DNA of 64,000 nt, taken from contig JBEEFP010000101.1 in the NCBI GenBank assembly GCA_041166085.1, positions 1-64,000 of the forward strand, given 5' to 3'. The notes beneath the pieces were generated by a model that worked only from the letters and a program-made list of their open reading frames with translations, did not search any database and was not told where the DNA came from. Within the stretch, counting starts at the first letter, position 1. Each line of letters begins with the position of its first letter. The translations under genes and the position numbers were made by a program. Source of the stretch: JBEEFP01 sp041166085. Lineage in GTDB: Bacteria; Actinomycetota; Acidimicrobiia; Acidimicrobiales; JAFATL01. Shown here one piece after another: positions 43,587 through 52,383 of this stretch.

Positions 43587-44600
43587 GTCGTTCACGACGG
43601 TGGCGACGGCTTGGTTGTCGGCCACCGCGGCGCCGGTGATGTCGCTCAAAGTGACGGTGAAGTTCTCGTCGGGCTCCTTGGTCGCGTCGCCGCGCACGTT
43701 CACCCAGAACTTCTCGGACCGCGTGCCGGGGCGGATCTGCACGTAGCCGGACTTGGCGTCGTAGTCGCTGCCGGCGTGCGCGGTGCCGTCGGCGGACTGG
43801 AAGCGCACGTTGACGCGATAGGTCACGGGTTGCGAGAGCGCCACGGTGAAGAGCGCCTTGCTGAACGTACCGGCCGCCCCTTCGGTGACGCGCACGTCGG
43901 CGATCGACAGGGACGGCCCACTGCCGCCCGGCGCGCCTGAGCCGCCCCGCCCCGCGGGATCGTGCAGCCACCCGTAGGGCGTGTAGGACCCGAAGCCCTG
44001 CACCGTCCAGCCCGTGACGGTGAGCGAGCGCCACCCGTCGGCCGTGTCGTTCTGGGTCAGCACCTTCACCGAACCGTTGCCGCTCGAGTTGACGCTGCTC
44101 GACGCGACCACGACGACGTGCCCGGCCGCGCCGGACCGGTCGAAGGAAATGATGTCGCCCGGCAGCGGCGCCTTGCCGCTGGTGCCGTTGTTGACCCGCT
44201 CGAGGTTGCCGCCGTAGGACGTGTTGTAGTTGCGCACGACCGCGTTGCCGTTCCCGCCGTAGGCGGTGACGCCGTAGATCTGGGCCATGAACCGGAATGC
44301 CAGCTCGGTGCACTCCCACTCGAAGTGGCCCCAGCCGCTGCGGGTCCATTGCACGTCGGGCGCGTGATCGCCGCCCGGGCGAGGGCCGCACACGGGCACG
44401 CCGAGGTACACCGCGCCCAGCCGGTGCGCGCCGGCGCCCGTCCACCCCTGCGACGCGGCCGCGCTGTTCCAGTGGTTGGCGTCGCAGTCGCCGTCCCACC
44501 AGCTGGGCCGGCCCACGTCGGCCGCGCCCGCCGGTTGCAGGACGACCAGTCCGGCCAGCAGCACGCCTGCCGCGACGACGATCACGCTTCGGCGCGCCAT
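43581..44600 (-). CDS. Exported CHAP-domain amidase with Calx-beta domain
   Basis: The 339-residue protein has a Sec signal (residues 1-26) and a CHAP cysteine-amidase domain. The likely nucleophile is in WECTELAFRFM near residue 105, with His in AAGHVVVV. A Gly/Ser linker follows, then a C-terminal Calx-beta domain (LSIADVRVTEG...SDYDAKSGYVQIRPGTRSEKF). CHAP enzymes cut peptidoglycan peptides; Calx-beta domains bind calcium and act as surface adhesive spacers. The ATG at 44600 is chosen because the signal peptide begins there. Confidence 0.85.
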   Translation of the reverse strand: MARRSVIVVAAGVLLAGLVVLQPAGAADVGRPSWWDGDCDANHWNSAAASQGWTGAGAHRLGAVYLGVPVCGPRPGGDHAPDVQWTRSGWGHFEWECTELAFRFMAQIYGVTAYGGNGNAVVRNYNTSYGGNLERVNNGTSGKAPLPGDIISFDRSGAAGHVVVVASSSVNSSGNGSVKVLTQNDTADGWRSLTVTGWTVQGFGSYTPYGWLHDPAGRGGSGAPGGSGPSLSIADVRVTEGAAGTFSKALFTVALSQPVTYRVNVRFQSADGTAHAGSDYDAKSGYVQIRPGTRSEKFWVNVRGDATKEPDENFTVTLSDITGAAVADNQAVATVVNDD

Positions 44601-44641
44601 GAGACGAGAGTGGCAGCGTGAGCGCTCCCGGTGGTGGACCC

Positions 44642-45118
44642 CTAGCCGTTCCAGTCTTCGGGGTTGTCCTCGACCATGTGCTCGACCACGGCACCATCGA
44701 GGCCGTCGACGAGGACGAGGCCGCGCTTGGAGGGCGGGTCCTCGGCCGAATAGAGGAGGATCCGCCACGTGGGCCGGCTGCGAAGGCCGCGCCATCCGAG
44801 CTGGGCGGACGCGTGGCCGACGGGGAAACCGACCTGGCGTGACGCGGACGCGAGGGCGTCGACCTCCCGCACGCGCAGGGGCCAGCCCGCGGCCAGGTTG
44901 TAGGCACCGACGACGGCCAGACCGATGGCACCCGCGAGGGTGCCTCGGTTCACGAACACGCCGCCGTCGTGGTACGCCAACCAGAGGGCGAGGAGGACGG
45001 CCGCCGACGCCAGGTAGATGGCGCCCGGGATCCGACGCTTCTTGATGTCCGGGAACGTGTAGGGCCCGACGTAGAGGGCGGGCTGCAGGTCCTCGGGGAG
45101 GTCGTCGGTTTCACTCAT
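44642..45118 (-). CDS. Membrane protein of unknown function
   Basis: The 158-residue protein has an acidic N-terminus (SETDDLPEDLQPALYVGPYTFPDIKKRRIPG). Two adjacent helices (about residues 30-50 and 60-80) precede a soluble C-terminal half (GWRGLRSRPTWRILLYSAEDPP). No family recognised. It is divergent from the OYE-like gene, 11 bases away, so promoters must overlap both genes. Confidence 0.7.
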   Translation of the reverse strand: MSETDDLPEDLQPALYVGPYTFPDIKKRRIPGAIYLASAAVLLALWLAYHDGGVFVNRGTLAGAIGLAVVGAYNLAAGWPLRVREVDALASASRQVGFPVGHASAQLGWRGLRSRPTWRILLYSAEDPPSKRGLVLVDGLDGAVVEHMVEDNPEDWNG

Positions 45119-45129
45119 AGGCTGGAGCC

Positions 45130-46410
45130 GTGACGGTACTGCACACGCCTCTGCGCCTCGGCTCGGCGACCGTCCGCAACCGGCTGTACCGCGCGCCGGT
45201 GCTCGAAGGGGCGGGATCCGGCCCCGACGCGCCGGACCGCTACGCAAAGCACTTCGTCGAGAACGCGCGCCATGGCGTCGGCATGATCATCCAGGGCAAC
45301 TCGTGCATCACCGAGGAGGGCCGCACATCGCCAGGCATGACGCTGGTCGACACGCGTGAGCGCATGCTCGCGATGGCGCCCATGGTCCAGGCCGTGCAGC
45401 GGGAAGGCGCGGCCGTCGTCATCCAGATCGGCCACGGCGGTCTCTACGCCATGGAGGGCTGGCACGAGCCCTACGCGTCGGAGCGCAAGGGCCCGCTCCT
45501 CGCGCCCTCGCCCCTCCCTCGCATGATCCGGCCCGCCTTCGCGGGAGTGCCCGTGCACGTCATGAGTACGGACGAGGTGCACGCGCTGGCCGCCCGCTTC
45601 GGCGACGCCGCGGCCTGGGCGCGGGAGGCGGGCTACGACGGCGTGCAGCTGGCCTCGGCCAACGCCAAGCTGCTCGACCAGTTCCTCTCCCCCTTCTACA
45701 ACCGGCGCACCGACGAGTTCGGTGGGTCGGTCGAGCGCAGGGCGTCGATCCTGCGCGTGATCCGCGAGCGCATCGCCGAGCGGGCGGGTGAGGACTACTA
45801 CTGCTCGGTGAAGGTCCCCGCCGAGACCGCCCCTCCCCTCGCCCACCACGCCACCGTCGAGGACGCCCTCGAGATGTGCCGCCTCGTGGAGGAGTGGGGC
45901 TTTCACTCCGTGACGCCGGTGGAAGTGTCCATCTTCCCGGACACGACGTTGTCGCGCGGCGGCGTCCCGACGTCGCTGTGGCGGAACGCGGCGATGAAGA
46001 AGCGGTTCCGGACGGCCGCTCCCACCCGTCGTCGGCGCTGGGTGCTCACGGCCGGCTACGTGGTGGGCGGCTGGCGCAACCCCTTCCGGCCCGTCTGGAA
46101 CCGGGACCTGTTCACCGCTGTGAAACGCAGGGTCGCCATCCCCGTGTTCGCGGTGGGCGGGATCCGATCGGTCGACGAGGTGACCGGCATCCTCGAGGGC
46201 GGGCACGCCGACATGGTCGGCATCGGACGGCCCTTCTACGCCGAGGCCGACCTGGCCGCCCGCATCCTGGGCGCGGATCCCCACGCCCACGCCGCGTGCG
46301 AGAACTCGAACCTGTGCGTGCCCGCGCAGATGTTGGGGATGAAGGGCGTCTGTTACAACCCGGCGGTCACGCGACGTCGTCGCACCGCCTCTGCTGACCA
46401 CGCGGAGTAG
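45130..46410 (+). CDS. OYE-like flavin oxidoreductase lacking catalytic His/Tyr
   Basis: The 426-residue TIM barrel follows the NADH:flavin oxidoreductase/Old Yellow Enzyme pattern: LRLGSATVRNRLYRAP, IQIGHGGLYA, FLSPFYNRRTDEFGGSVERR, GGIRSVDEV and VGIGRPFYAE. The segment that normally reads HSANGY is ASANAK (residues 175-180), so the substrate-binding His and proton-donor Tyr are replaced while Asn is kept. A C-terminal CENSNLC...GVC recalls the iron-sulfur site of 2,4-dienoyl-CoA reductases with altered spacing; no second FAD domain follows. It heads a four-gene module. The GTG start is at 45130. Confidence 0.82.
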   Translation: MTVLHTPLRLGSATVRNRLYRAPVLEGAGSGPDAPDRYAKHFVENARHGVGMIIQGNSCITEEGRTSPGMTLVDTRERMLAMAPMVQAVQREGAAVVIQIGHGGLYAMEGWHEPYASERKGPLLAPSPLPRMIRPAFAGVPVHVMSTDEVHALAARFGDAAAWAREAGYDGVQLASANAKLLDQFLSPFYNRRTDEFGGSVERRASILRVIRERIAERAGEDYYCSVKVPAETAPPLAHHATVEDALEMCRLVEEWGFHSVTPVEVSIFPDTTLSRGGVPTSLWRNAAMKKRFRTAAPTRRRRWVLTAGYVVGGWRNPFRPVWNRDLFTAVKRRVAIPVFAVGGIRSVDEVTGILEGGHADMVGIGRPFYAEADLAARILGADPHAHAACENSNLCVPAQMLGMKGVCYNPAVTRRRRTASADHAE

Positions 46411-46492
46411 TACTTCGGTCAGATAAGAGGAATTGCTCCGCACGCGTCCAACTCAGACGCTGACGGAACCGTCAAGTGCCCTGGGAGCCGCC

Positions 46493-48253
46493 GTGCCTCG
46501 TCGTCGCCGTGTCCTCGCCGTTGCCGCGCTCCTGCTGGTGGCGCCGCTCGCCGCGGCACGAGCGTCGGGGCCACCGACCCCTGAGCCCAACTTCGCGGCC
46601 GACCTGACGCCGACCAACTGCCTGCCCGAGGCGAGCAACCCGCACGAGAGCGCCCAGTACGCGCGTGAGGGGTGGCAGGGCCCGGAGTACGAGCGCTACC
46701 CCGGCGCGTGCCGCCGCCTCAAGTTCGCCTTCGGGCCGCTCACCATCAAGCCCGGCCAGAACGACGTGCTCATCGAACCCATCACCATCGAGCGGCCGGT
46801 GCAGGACGGCTACATCACGCGGTTCAAGCCCGACCTGGTCCGGCCCGACGGCACGGTGCCGCCCATCGAGCAGATCCACCTCCACCACGGCACCTGGCTG
46901 TCCGTGCCGTCGTACGGCAACAGCGCCTTCGCGGCCGCCGGCGAGGAGAAGACGCTCTTCCCCTTCCCGAGGGGCTACGGCATGCCCGTCAAGGCGAGCG
47001 ACCAATGGCTGCTCCTCTACATGGTGCACAGCGCCGTCCAGCAGCCCCAGGTCGTCTACATCACCTACGAGATCGACTTCATCCCCAAGGCCAACGGCGA
47101 CAGGCTGGGTCTGAAGCCGGCCTATCCCCTCTGGCTCGACGTGAACCCGGGCGCCTACCCCGTCTTCAACGTGCAGCGTCCCTTCGGTGGTGACGACGGC
47201 ACGTGCACCTGGCCCAAGGAGGAGTGCGCCAACTTCGACCCCTACGGCAAGCAGATCGTCGGACAGGGCCAGCCCGGCAACGCGGGGGGCAGGGACCTTC
47301 CCCTCGACGGGCTCCAGTTCGGCGGCCAACCGTTCCGGGGCGGGACGCTCATCGGCATGGGCGGCCACCTCCATCCTGGTGGCCTCACCAACGACATCGA
47401 CGTCGTACGCAACGGCGACGCGCGCCGCATCTACACGGGAGAGGCCGTGTACTGGGACCGACAACATCCCGACCAGCCGGGCGGCCCAGCGAACTCGTGG
47501 GACTTTTCCATGAAGGTCGTGGGGCTGCCGTTCTGGGGCGTCCGGGTGAAGCCCGGCGACGTCATGCGCAGCAACGCGACCTACGACACCACGATCCAGT
47601 CGACGTACGAGGACATGGGCATCGCGGTCGCCTTCCTCGTGCCCGACGACGCCAACGGCAATCCGCAGGCGCCTGGCGTCGACCCGTTCACGGCAACCGC
47701 CGACACCTCGGAGGATTGCGCCAGCGGTGGCGTCGCGGCATCGCCGCCAACCCTGTGCGACAAGGGCGTCCTCACCCACGGCCACCTGCACGAGAACGAC
47801 AACTACGGCGGCCCGACCGGCACGACACTCTCCGCGCCGAAGGGCGTGGCCACGTCCGACGTCGGCATCGCCGACTTCCTGTACACACCCGGCGACCTGT
47901 CGATGATCGCCATGACCGGCCTGCCGACGGTGAAGCTCGGCAGCCAACTCCGCTTCACCAACATGGACACCGCGCTCGACGTGTACCACACCGTCACCTC
48001 GTGCGCGTACCCCTGCACGGGCGCGACGGGGACGGCGTTCCCGGTCGCCAACGGCAGGACGAGCAGCGGGCGCGCCATCGACTTCGACTCCTCCGAGCTG
48101 GGGTACGGGCCGCCCGCCATCGGGCCCGCCAAGAACACCCTGAGCTGGAACCTCGACATCAATGACATCAACGGGTTCGTGCCGGGCGACGTCGTTACCT
48201 ACTACTGCCGCATCCATCCCCTCATGCGAGGAGCATTCGAGGTGACCTCATGA
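46493..48253 (+). CDS. Exported SURNod19-like protein with C-terminal cupredoxin
   Basis: From GTG 46493 (GGGAG five bases ahead) the protein has 586 residues and a Sec signal (RRRRVLAVAALLLVAPLAAARA). The main body resembles the SURNod19 family, with FGPLTIKPGQ and His clusters IHLHH, MGGHLHPGG and THGHLHEN that could bind metal. The last ~110 residues form a cupredoxin-like domain: YHTVTS supplies a His, and YYCRIHPLM gives Cys, His and Met, the full type-1 copper set. Six Cys elsewhere may form disulfides. Its stop overlaps the next gene (ATGA). The family call is tentative; the ligand pattern is directly visible. Confidence 0.72.
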   Translation: MPRRRRVLAVAALLLVAPLAAARASGPPTPEPNFAADLTPTNCLPEASNPHESAQYAREGWQGPEYERYPGACRRLKFAFGPLTIKPGQNDVLIEPITIERPVQDGYITRFKPDLVRPDGTVPPIEQIHLHHGTWLSVPSYGNSAFAAAGEEKTLFPFPRGYGMPVKASDQWLLLYMVHSAVQQPQVVYITYEIDFIPKANGDRLGLKPAYPLWLDVNPGAYPVFNVQRPFGGDDGTCTWPKEECANFDPYGKQIVGQGQPGNAGGRDLPLDGLQFGGQPFRGGTLIGMGGHLHPGGLTNDIDVVRNGDARRIYTGEAVYWDRQHPDQPGGPANSWDFSMKVVGLPFWGVRVKPGDVMRSNATYDTTIQSTYEDMGIAVAFLVPDDANGNPQAPGVDPFTATADTSEDCASGGVAASPPTLCDKGVLTHGHLHENDNYGGPTGTTLSAPKGVATSDVGIADFLYTPGDLSMIAMTGLPTVKLGSQLRFTNMDTALDVYHTVTSCAYPCTGATGTAFPVANGRTSSGRAIDFDSSELGYGPPAIGPAKNTLSWNLDINDINGFVPGDVVTYYCRIHPLMRGAFEVTS

Positions 48254-49995
48254 TCCCCCGCTGGCGACGCTCCTGGGACGACCAGAGCGAGGACCTCCCC
48301 GTCGACGTCATGCCGTGTTCGAACGGTGAGTACATCCCCCTGCCGCCGACGTCCGAGCAACGGGCCATCATGCGGCTGGCGAACGCCGAGACCGAGCGCT
48401 GGCGACACAAGATGGGGATGAGCCGCCGCCAGTTCGTGCGCACGGCCGCCGCCACCGCGATCGGTTTCTGGGCCATCGACATGATCGCCGACACCCGCTT
48501 CGGCCACTACGGCTACGCCCACAACACCGAGACCACCGACGCCTGCGATCTGGAGTGGGCCGGTCGGGGCGGGCTGGAGACGCTCAGCAACCTGCCCGGC
48601 GAGTTCATCTTCGACGTGCAGTCCCACCACGTCGACCCCGACGGGCTGTGGCGGGTCAACAACCCCGCCTTCCACGCCTTCTTCGCCGCGATCTGGCCTC
48701 AGGCCTCGCCGCTGCTGGGCGGCCGCCCCGGCCTCCGCAACGACGGCACGGTGCGGGGCGGCGGGGCGGGCGAGGTCGACCCCATCGCCAACCTCTCACG
48801 GTTCCACTACCTCAAGGAGCTCTTCCTCGACTCCGCCACCACCATGACCGTGCTGTCGGCCGTTCCCACCGGCCCGGAGATCCAACAGCCCCTGCCCATC
48901 CTCGAGGCGGTGGAGACGGTCAACAAGGTGAACGAGCTGGCCAACTCGCAGCGCTCGGTCATGCACTCCTTCGTGATGCCCAACCGCGGATCGGCCGGCA
49001 CCAACACCGACGGCATGGGTCTCAAGCCCGTCTTCCTCCAGGAGGAGCTCGACCAGATGACGCAACGCGCCGCGCTCTACGGCGGCACGCCCGGGAACCC
49101 GGGGATCCTGCGGGGCTGGAAGGTGTACTGCCCGTGGGGCGACGTGCCCATGGCCAGCGGCTGGTTCCTCAACTCGCCCGAGATCGGCATGCCCTTCCTC
49201 GAGCACGTGCAGAAACTGAGCACCGAGTACGGCGTGCCTCCGGTCGTCGCCAGCCACAAAGGCTTCGCGTTGCCCGGGTTCGACCAGCGAGCGGCGGCCA
49301 CCTTCGACGTGGGGCCGGCGGCCAAGGCCTTCCCCGGCATCAAGTTCCTCATCTACCACTCGGGCCACGACCTGTTCCCGGGTCCGCAGGAGCCGTACAA
49401 GGGCAAGGACGCCTACGCGCCCGACGCGCGCTCGGTCGACGCCTTCATCGCCAACCTCGAGCGCTCGGGCATGGACGCGATCACCCACGGCGGCAACTCG
49501 CCCAACGTGTACGCCGAGTTGGGCTCGGTGTGGCGCGACTACATGGGCACACCGAGCGAGGCCGCCATCCTGCTCGACAAGCTCCTGACCTACGTCGGTC
49601 CGAAGCGCGTGGTGTGGGGCACCGACAGCCTCTGGTACGGCTCGCCCCAAAAGGAGATCGTGGCCCTGCGCCGCTTGCAATTCAGCAACGAGCGCTTCCC
49701 TCACGGTCTCGATGGCGACTTCGAGGACCCGTCCGTCAATGTGGCGACGTCGGCGCCCGACCGCACCATCCGCAACCGCATCCTCGGCCGCAACGCGGCG
49801 GAGGCCTACGGCATCGACGCCGACCTGACGCGCAACGCCATCACGTGCGACGCGGTGAACGACGTCAAGGGTGAGTACCTCACTGACCCGGACAGCTACA
49901 AGGAATACGCGCCGATGGCGTCCAACCAGGTGCTCGGCCCGCGGACGCGCCGCCAGCTGTTCGCCATGATGAAGGAGAAGCCGTGGGGGCCGTGA
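48250..49995 (+). CDS. Tat-exported amidohydrolase-family protein
   Basis: The 581-residue protein has a long N-region and a twin-arginine signal SRRQFVRTAAATAIGFWA near residues 58-75. An amidohydrolase-2-type TIM barrel follows: IFDVQSHHVDP, VVASHKGF, LIYHSGHD and VVWGTDSLWYG. The usual metal motif HxH appears as QSH, so one ligand differs. Relatives are decarboxylases or hydrolases with a mononuclear metal. It overlaps both neighbours, implying co-translation within the module. The substrate is not predictable. Confidence 0.8.
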   Translation: MIPRWRRSWDDQSEDLPVDVMPCSNGEYIPLPPTSEQRAIMRLANAETERWRHKMGMSRRQFVRTAAATAIGFWAIDMIADTRFGHYGYAHNTETTDACDLEWAGRGGLETLSNLPGEFIFDVQSHHVDPDGLWRVNNPAFHAFFAAIWPQASPLLGGRPGLRNDGTVRGGGAGEVDPIANLSRFHYLKELFLDSATTMTVLSAVPTGPEIQQPLPILEAVETVNKVNELANSQRSVMHSFVMPNRGSAGTNTDGMGLKPVFLQEELDQMTQRAALYGGTPGNPGILRGWKVYCPWGDVPMASGWFLNSPEIGMPFLEHVQKLSTEYGVPPVVASHKGFALPGFDQRAAATFDVGPAAKAFPGIKFLIYHSGHDLFPGPQEPYKGKDAYAPDARSVDAFIANLERSGMDAITHGGNSPNVYAELGSVWRDYMGTPSEAAILLDKLLTYVGPKRVVWGTDSLWYGSPQKEIVALRRLQFSNERFPHGLDGDFEDPSVNVATSAPDRTIRNRILGRNAAEAYGIDADLTRNAITCDAVNDVKGEYLTDPDSYKEYAPMASNQVLGPRTRRQLFAMMKEKPWGP

Positions 49996-51893
49996 CCCGT
50001 ACCCGCGTCACCGTTGCTGCCGCCATCGCCGTGCTGATCGGCCTCCCTGCCGCCGGCGCGGGCCGCGCCGCGGTCGGGCCGCAGCCGTCACCCGTGGCCG
50101 GGTGCGGGCCGGTGAACGTGACGGGCGGCGAGTGGCGCAGCTACGGCCACGACCTGTCCAACACCCGGTTCCAGGACCGTGAGCGGACGATCGGCGACGT
50201 CGAAGCCGCGACGCTCGGCCCGGTGTGGACGTTCTCGGCCAACCAGGCCGGAGGTGCCGGCGACTTCACCGGCACCCCGACGGTCGCCGACGGCTGCCTG
50301 TTCGCCGGCTCCAACGGCGGCTGGGTGTTCGCCATGAACGCGGACGACGGCGCGCCGGTGTGGAAGGCCCAGGTGCCGGGCGGTGGTGGGATCAACAGCT
50401 CGGTGACGGTCGAGGGTGGTCTCGTGTACGCAGCGGTGTCGCGCGTGTCGCGCGCCGCGTGCGAGCCCAACTGCAAGGGCCCGTACGTCGTCGCCTTCGA
50501 CGAAGCCACCGGTGCGGTGCGCTGGACGTCGCAGGACATCGACAACCAGGCGGGCGCCGACGTCTACGGCAGCCCGGTCATCTTCCGCGGCCTGCTGTTC
50601 ATGGGAGTCTCCGGTGGCTCGGCCGAGCTGGGCGACGAAGCGGACCGCTACGCGTTCCAGGGCGGTTACGTGCTGCTCGACGCGACGACCGGTGCCCTCG
50701 TGCACAAGGCATACACGATCCATCCGCCCCACCAGCCGGAGGACGACTTCGCCGGCGCGGGGATCTGGTCGACGCCCGCCGTCGATCCGGACACGGGGTA
50801 TGCGTACGTCGGCACGGCCAACCCCTTCAAGCCCCAGGCCGAGCACGCCTACGCCAACGCGGTACTCAAGATCGACCTCGACCAGACGCGGTCGACGTTC
50901 GGCCAGATCGTCGGGTCCTACAAGGGGCTGGTCGACGAGTACGTCAGCGGCACCGACAGCCTGCCGTGCATCGACTTCACCGGGAACAACCCCCCCTGGT
51001 ACCCGCAGGGGCTCGGGTCGTGCATGGACCAGGACCTCGACTTCGGCGCCGCGCCCAACCTGTTCACCGATGCCAGTGGGCGCAAGGTGGTCGGCGACGG
51101 CCAGAAGTCCGGCGTGTACCACGCCTTCGACGCCGAGACCATGGCGCCGTTGTGGAAGGCGACCGTCGGTCCGCCGTCCTCGGTCGGCGGCATCGTGGGG
51201 TCGACTGCGGTCGACGGGTCGGGGATCTACGGGCCCATCACGGTCGGCGGCTACGTCTGGTCGGTCGGCCAGGCCGGCGGGTACCGCTGGGCAACCCCGG
51301 TGGCCGACGGCGTGCACTGGGGCAACCCCGTCTCCGTCGCCAACGGCATCGCCTACACGGTCGACCTCAAGGGCTTCCTCGACGCCTTCGACACCCGGCT
51401 GGGAACACCCGTGCTGCACCGGCCCATGGCCGTCGGCTCGGGGACGGGCACCAACGCCGTCGCCAGTTGGGGCGGCGTCAGCATCGCCCGCAACACCGTC
51501 TACGCGTCCGTGGGCATCTCCGGGCTGCCCGACGGGTTCATCGTCGCGTTCAAGCCGGGCGGCGGACAGGCAAGCGGCCTGCCGCCCACCCCGGCGCCCC
51601 CGGGCGTGCCCAACGCCCCCGCTGGGTCGAACACTGTCATCGCCGGCCCGGGCGCCGTCGCGACGACCTACGCCACGACCACCGTCACCATCCAGCACGG
51701 GCAGTCGCTCAGCTTCACCAACCTCGACGTGCCCCAGCACGACGTCCAGGCCAACAACGGGTCCTTCGGGACGCCGCTCATCTCGACGGCCCAGAGCGCG
51801 CCCGTCGCGGGCGTGGAGCAGTTGGCGCCTGGGTCCTACGGGTTCTTCTGCTCGCTCCACCGCAACATGACGGGGACGCTGGTCGTCACCTGA
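49983..51893 (+). CDS. PQQ-type quinoprotein fused to a cupredoxin
   Basis: The protein has 636 residues. A Sec signal is followed by an eight-bladed PQQ-type propeller (GDFTGTPTVADGCLFAGS; VWKAQVPGG; ATGAVRWTSQDID). QDLDFGAAPNLF resembles polyvinyl-alcohol dehydrogenases. No CXXCH haem site is present. The last ~110 residues are a cupredoxin with VPQHDVQ and FFCSLHRNM giving His, Cys, His and Met. Electrons from the quinone could pass straight to copper instead of cytochrome c (inference). GTG 49992, overlapping the previous stop as GTGA, is an alternative start. Confidence 0.8.
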   Translation: MGAVTRTRVTVAAAIAVLIGLPAAGAGRAAVGPQPSPVAGCGPVNVTGGEWRSYGHDLSNTRFQDRERTIGDVEAATLGPVWTFSANQAGGAGDFTGTPTVADGCLFAGSNGGWVFAMNADDGAPVWKAQVPGGGGINSSVTVEGGLVYAAVSRVSRAACEPNCKGPYVVAFDEATGAVRWTSQDIDNQAGADVYGSPVIFRGLLFMGVSGGSAELGDEADRYAFQGGYVLLDATTGALVHKAYTIHPPHQPEDDFAGAGIWSTPAVDPDTGYAYVGTANPFKPQAEHAYANAVLKIDLDQTRSTFGQIVGSYKGLVDEYVSGTDSLPCIDFTGNNPPWYPQGLGSCMDQDLDFGAAPNLFTDASGRKVVGDGQKSGVYHAFDAETMAPLWKATVGPPSSVGGIVGSTAVDGSGIYGPITVGGYVWSVGQAGGYRWATPVADGVHWGNPVSVANGIAYTVDLKGFLDAFDTRLGTPVLHRPMAVGSGTGTNAVASWGGVSIARNTVYASVGISGLPDGFIVAFKPGGGQASGLPPTPAPPGVPNAPAGSNTVIAGPGAVATTYATTTVTIQHGQSLSFTNLDVPQHDVQANNGSFGTPLISTAQSAPVAGVEQLAPGSYGFFCSLHRNMTGTLVVT

Positions 51894-52383
51894 CGGACCA
51901 CGCGGCCCTGATCTTGTCGTAGCTCTCCGAAAGCGGCTCCGGGAGGATGCGCGCCTCCGCGACCGTCGTCATGAAGTTGGTGTCGCCTGCCCACCGGGGC
52001 ACGACGTGCACGTGCAGGTGGCCGGGGACTCCCGCGCCCGCGGCGCGGCCGAGGTTGGCGCCCATGTTGACGCCTCCCGGGTCGTAGGCCTGCTTCACGG
52101 CGCGGATCGCGTTCGTCGTCGTGGACCACAGCTCGGCGGCCTCGTCCGCGTCGAGATCCTCGAGCTGGCCGACGTGACGGAGCGGGAGGGCCATGACGTG
52201 GCCGCTCGTGTACGGGTAGGCGTTGAGGATGACGGCGCTGTGGTCGCCGCGCCACACCACGAGTGCCTCACGTTCGTCCGGCGCGGCGAGGACGCGACAC
52301 AGCACGCACCCGTCGTCAGCCGAGTCGGCGCCGCTCGACGCGATGTACTGCGAGCGCCAGCCCGCCCAGAGCCGTTCGAGCAT
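51886..52383 (-). CDS. HIT-family hydrolase/phosphorylase
   Basis: The 165-residue protein has CVLCRVL near the start and the histidine triad HLHVHVVPRW near residue 123. It resembles the diadenosine tetraphosphate phosphorylase encoded between thrS and pgsA in mycobacteria. Its ATG overlaps the thrS stop by one base. The last eight bases overlap the end of the convergent quinoprotein gene. Confidence 0.92.
   Translation of the reverse strand: MLERLWAGWRSQYIASSGADSADDGCVLCRVLAAPDEREALVVWRGDHSAVILNAYPYTSGHVMALPLRHVGQLEDLDADEAAELWSTTTNAIRAVKQAYDPGGVNMGANLGRAAGAGVPGHLHVHVVPRWAGDTNFMTTVAEARILPEPLSESYDKIRAAWSVR

Noticed and set aside
46433..46492. TTG start at 46433 for the SURNod19-like gene
   Set aside because: The AGAGGA ahead of it is only one base away. 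GTG at 46493 has GGGAG at good spacing and begins the signal peptide.
49983..51893. Quinohaemoprotein with cytochrome c domain
   Set aside because: No CXXCH motif occurs; the C-terminal domain has cupredoxin ligands instead.
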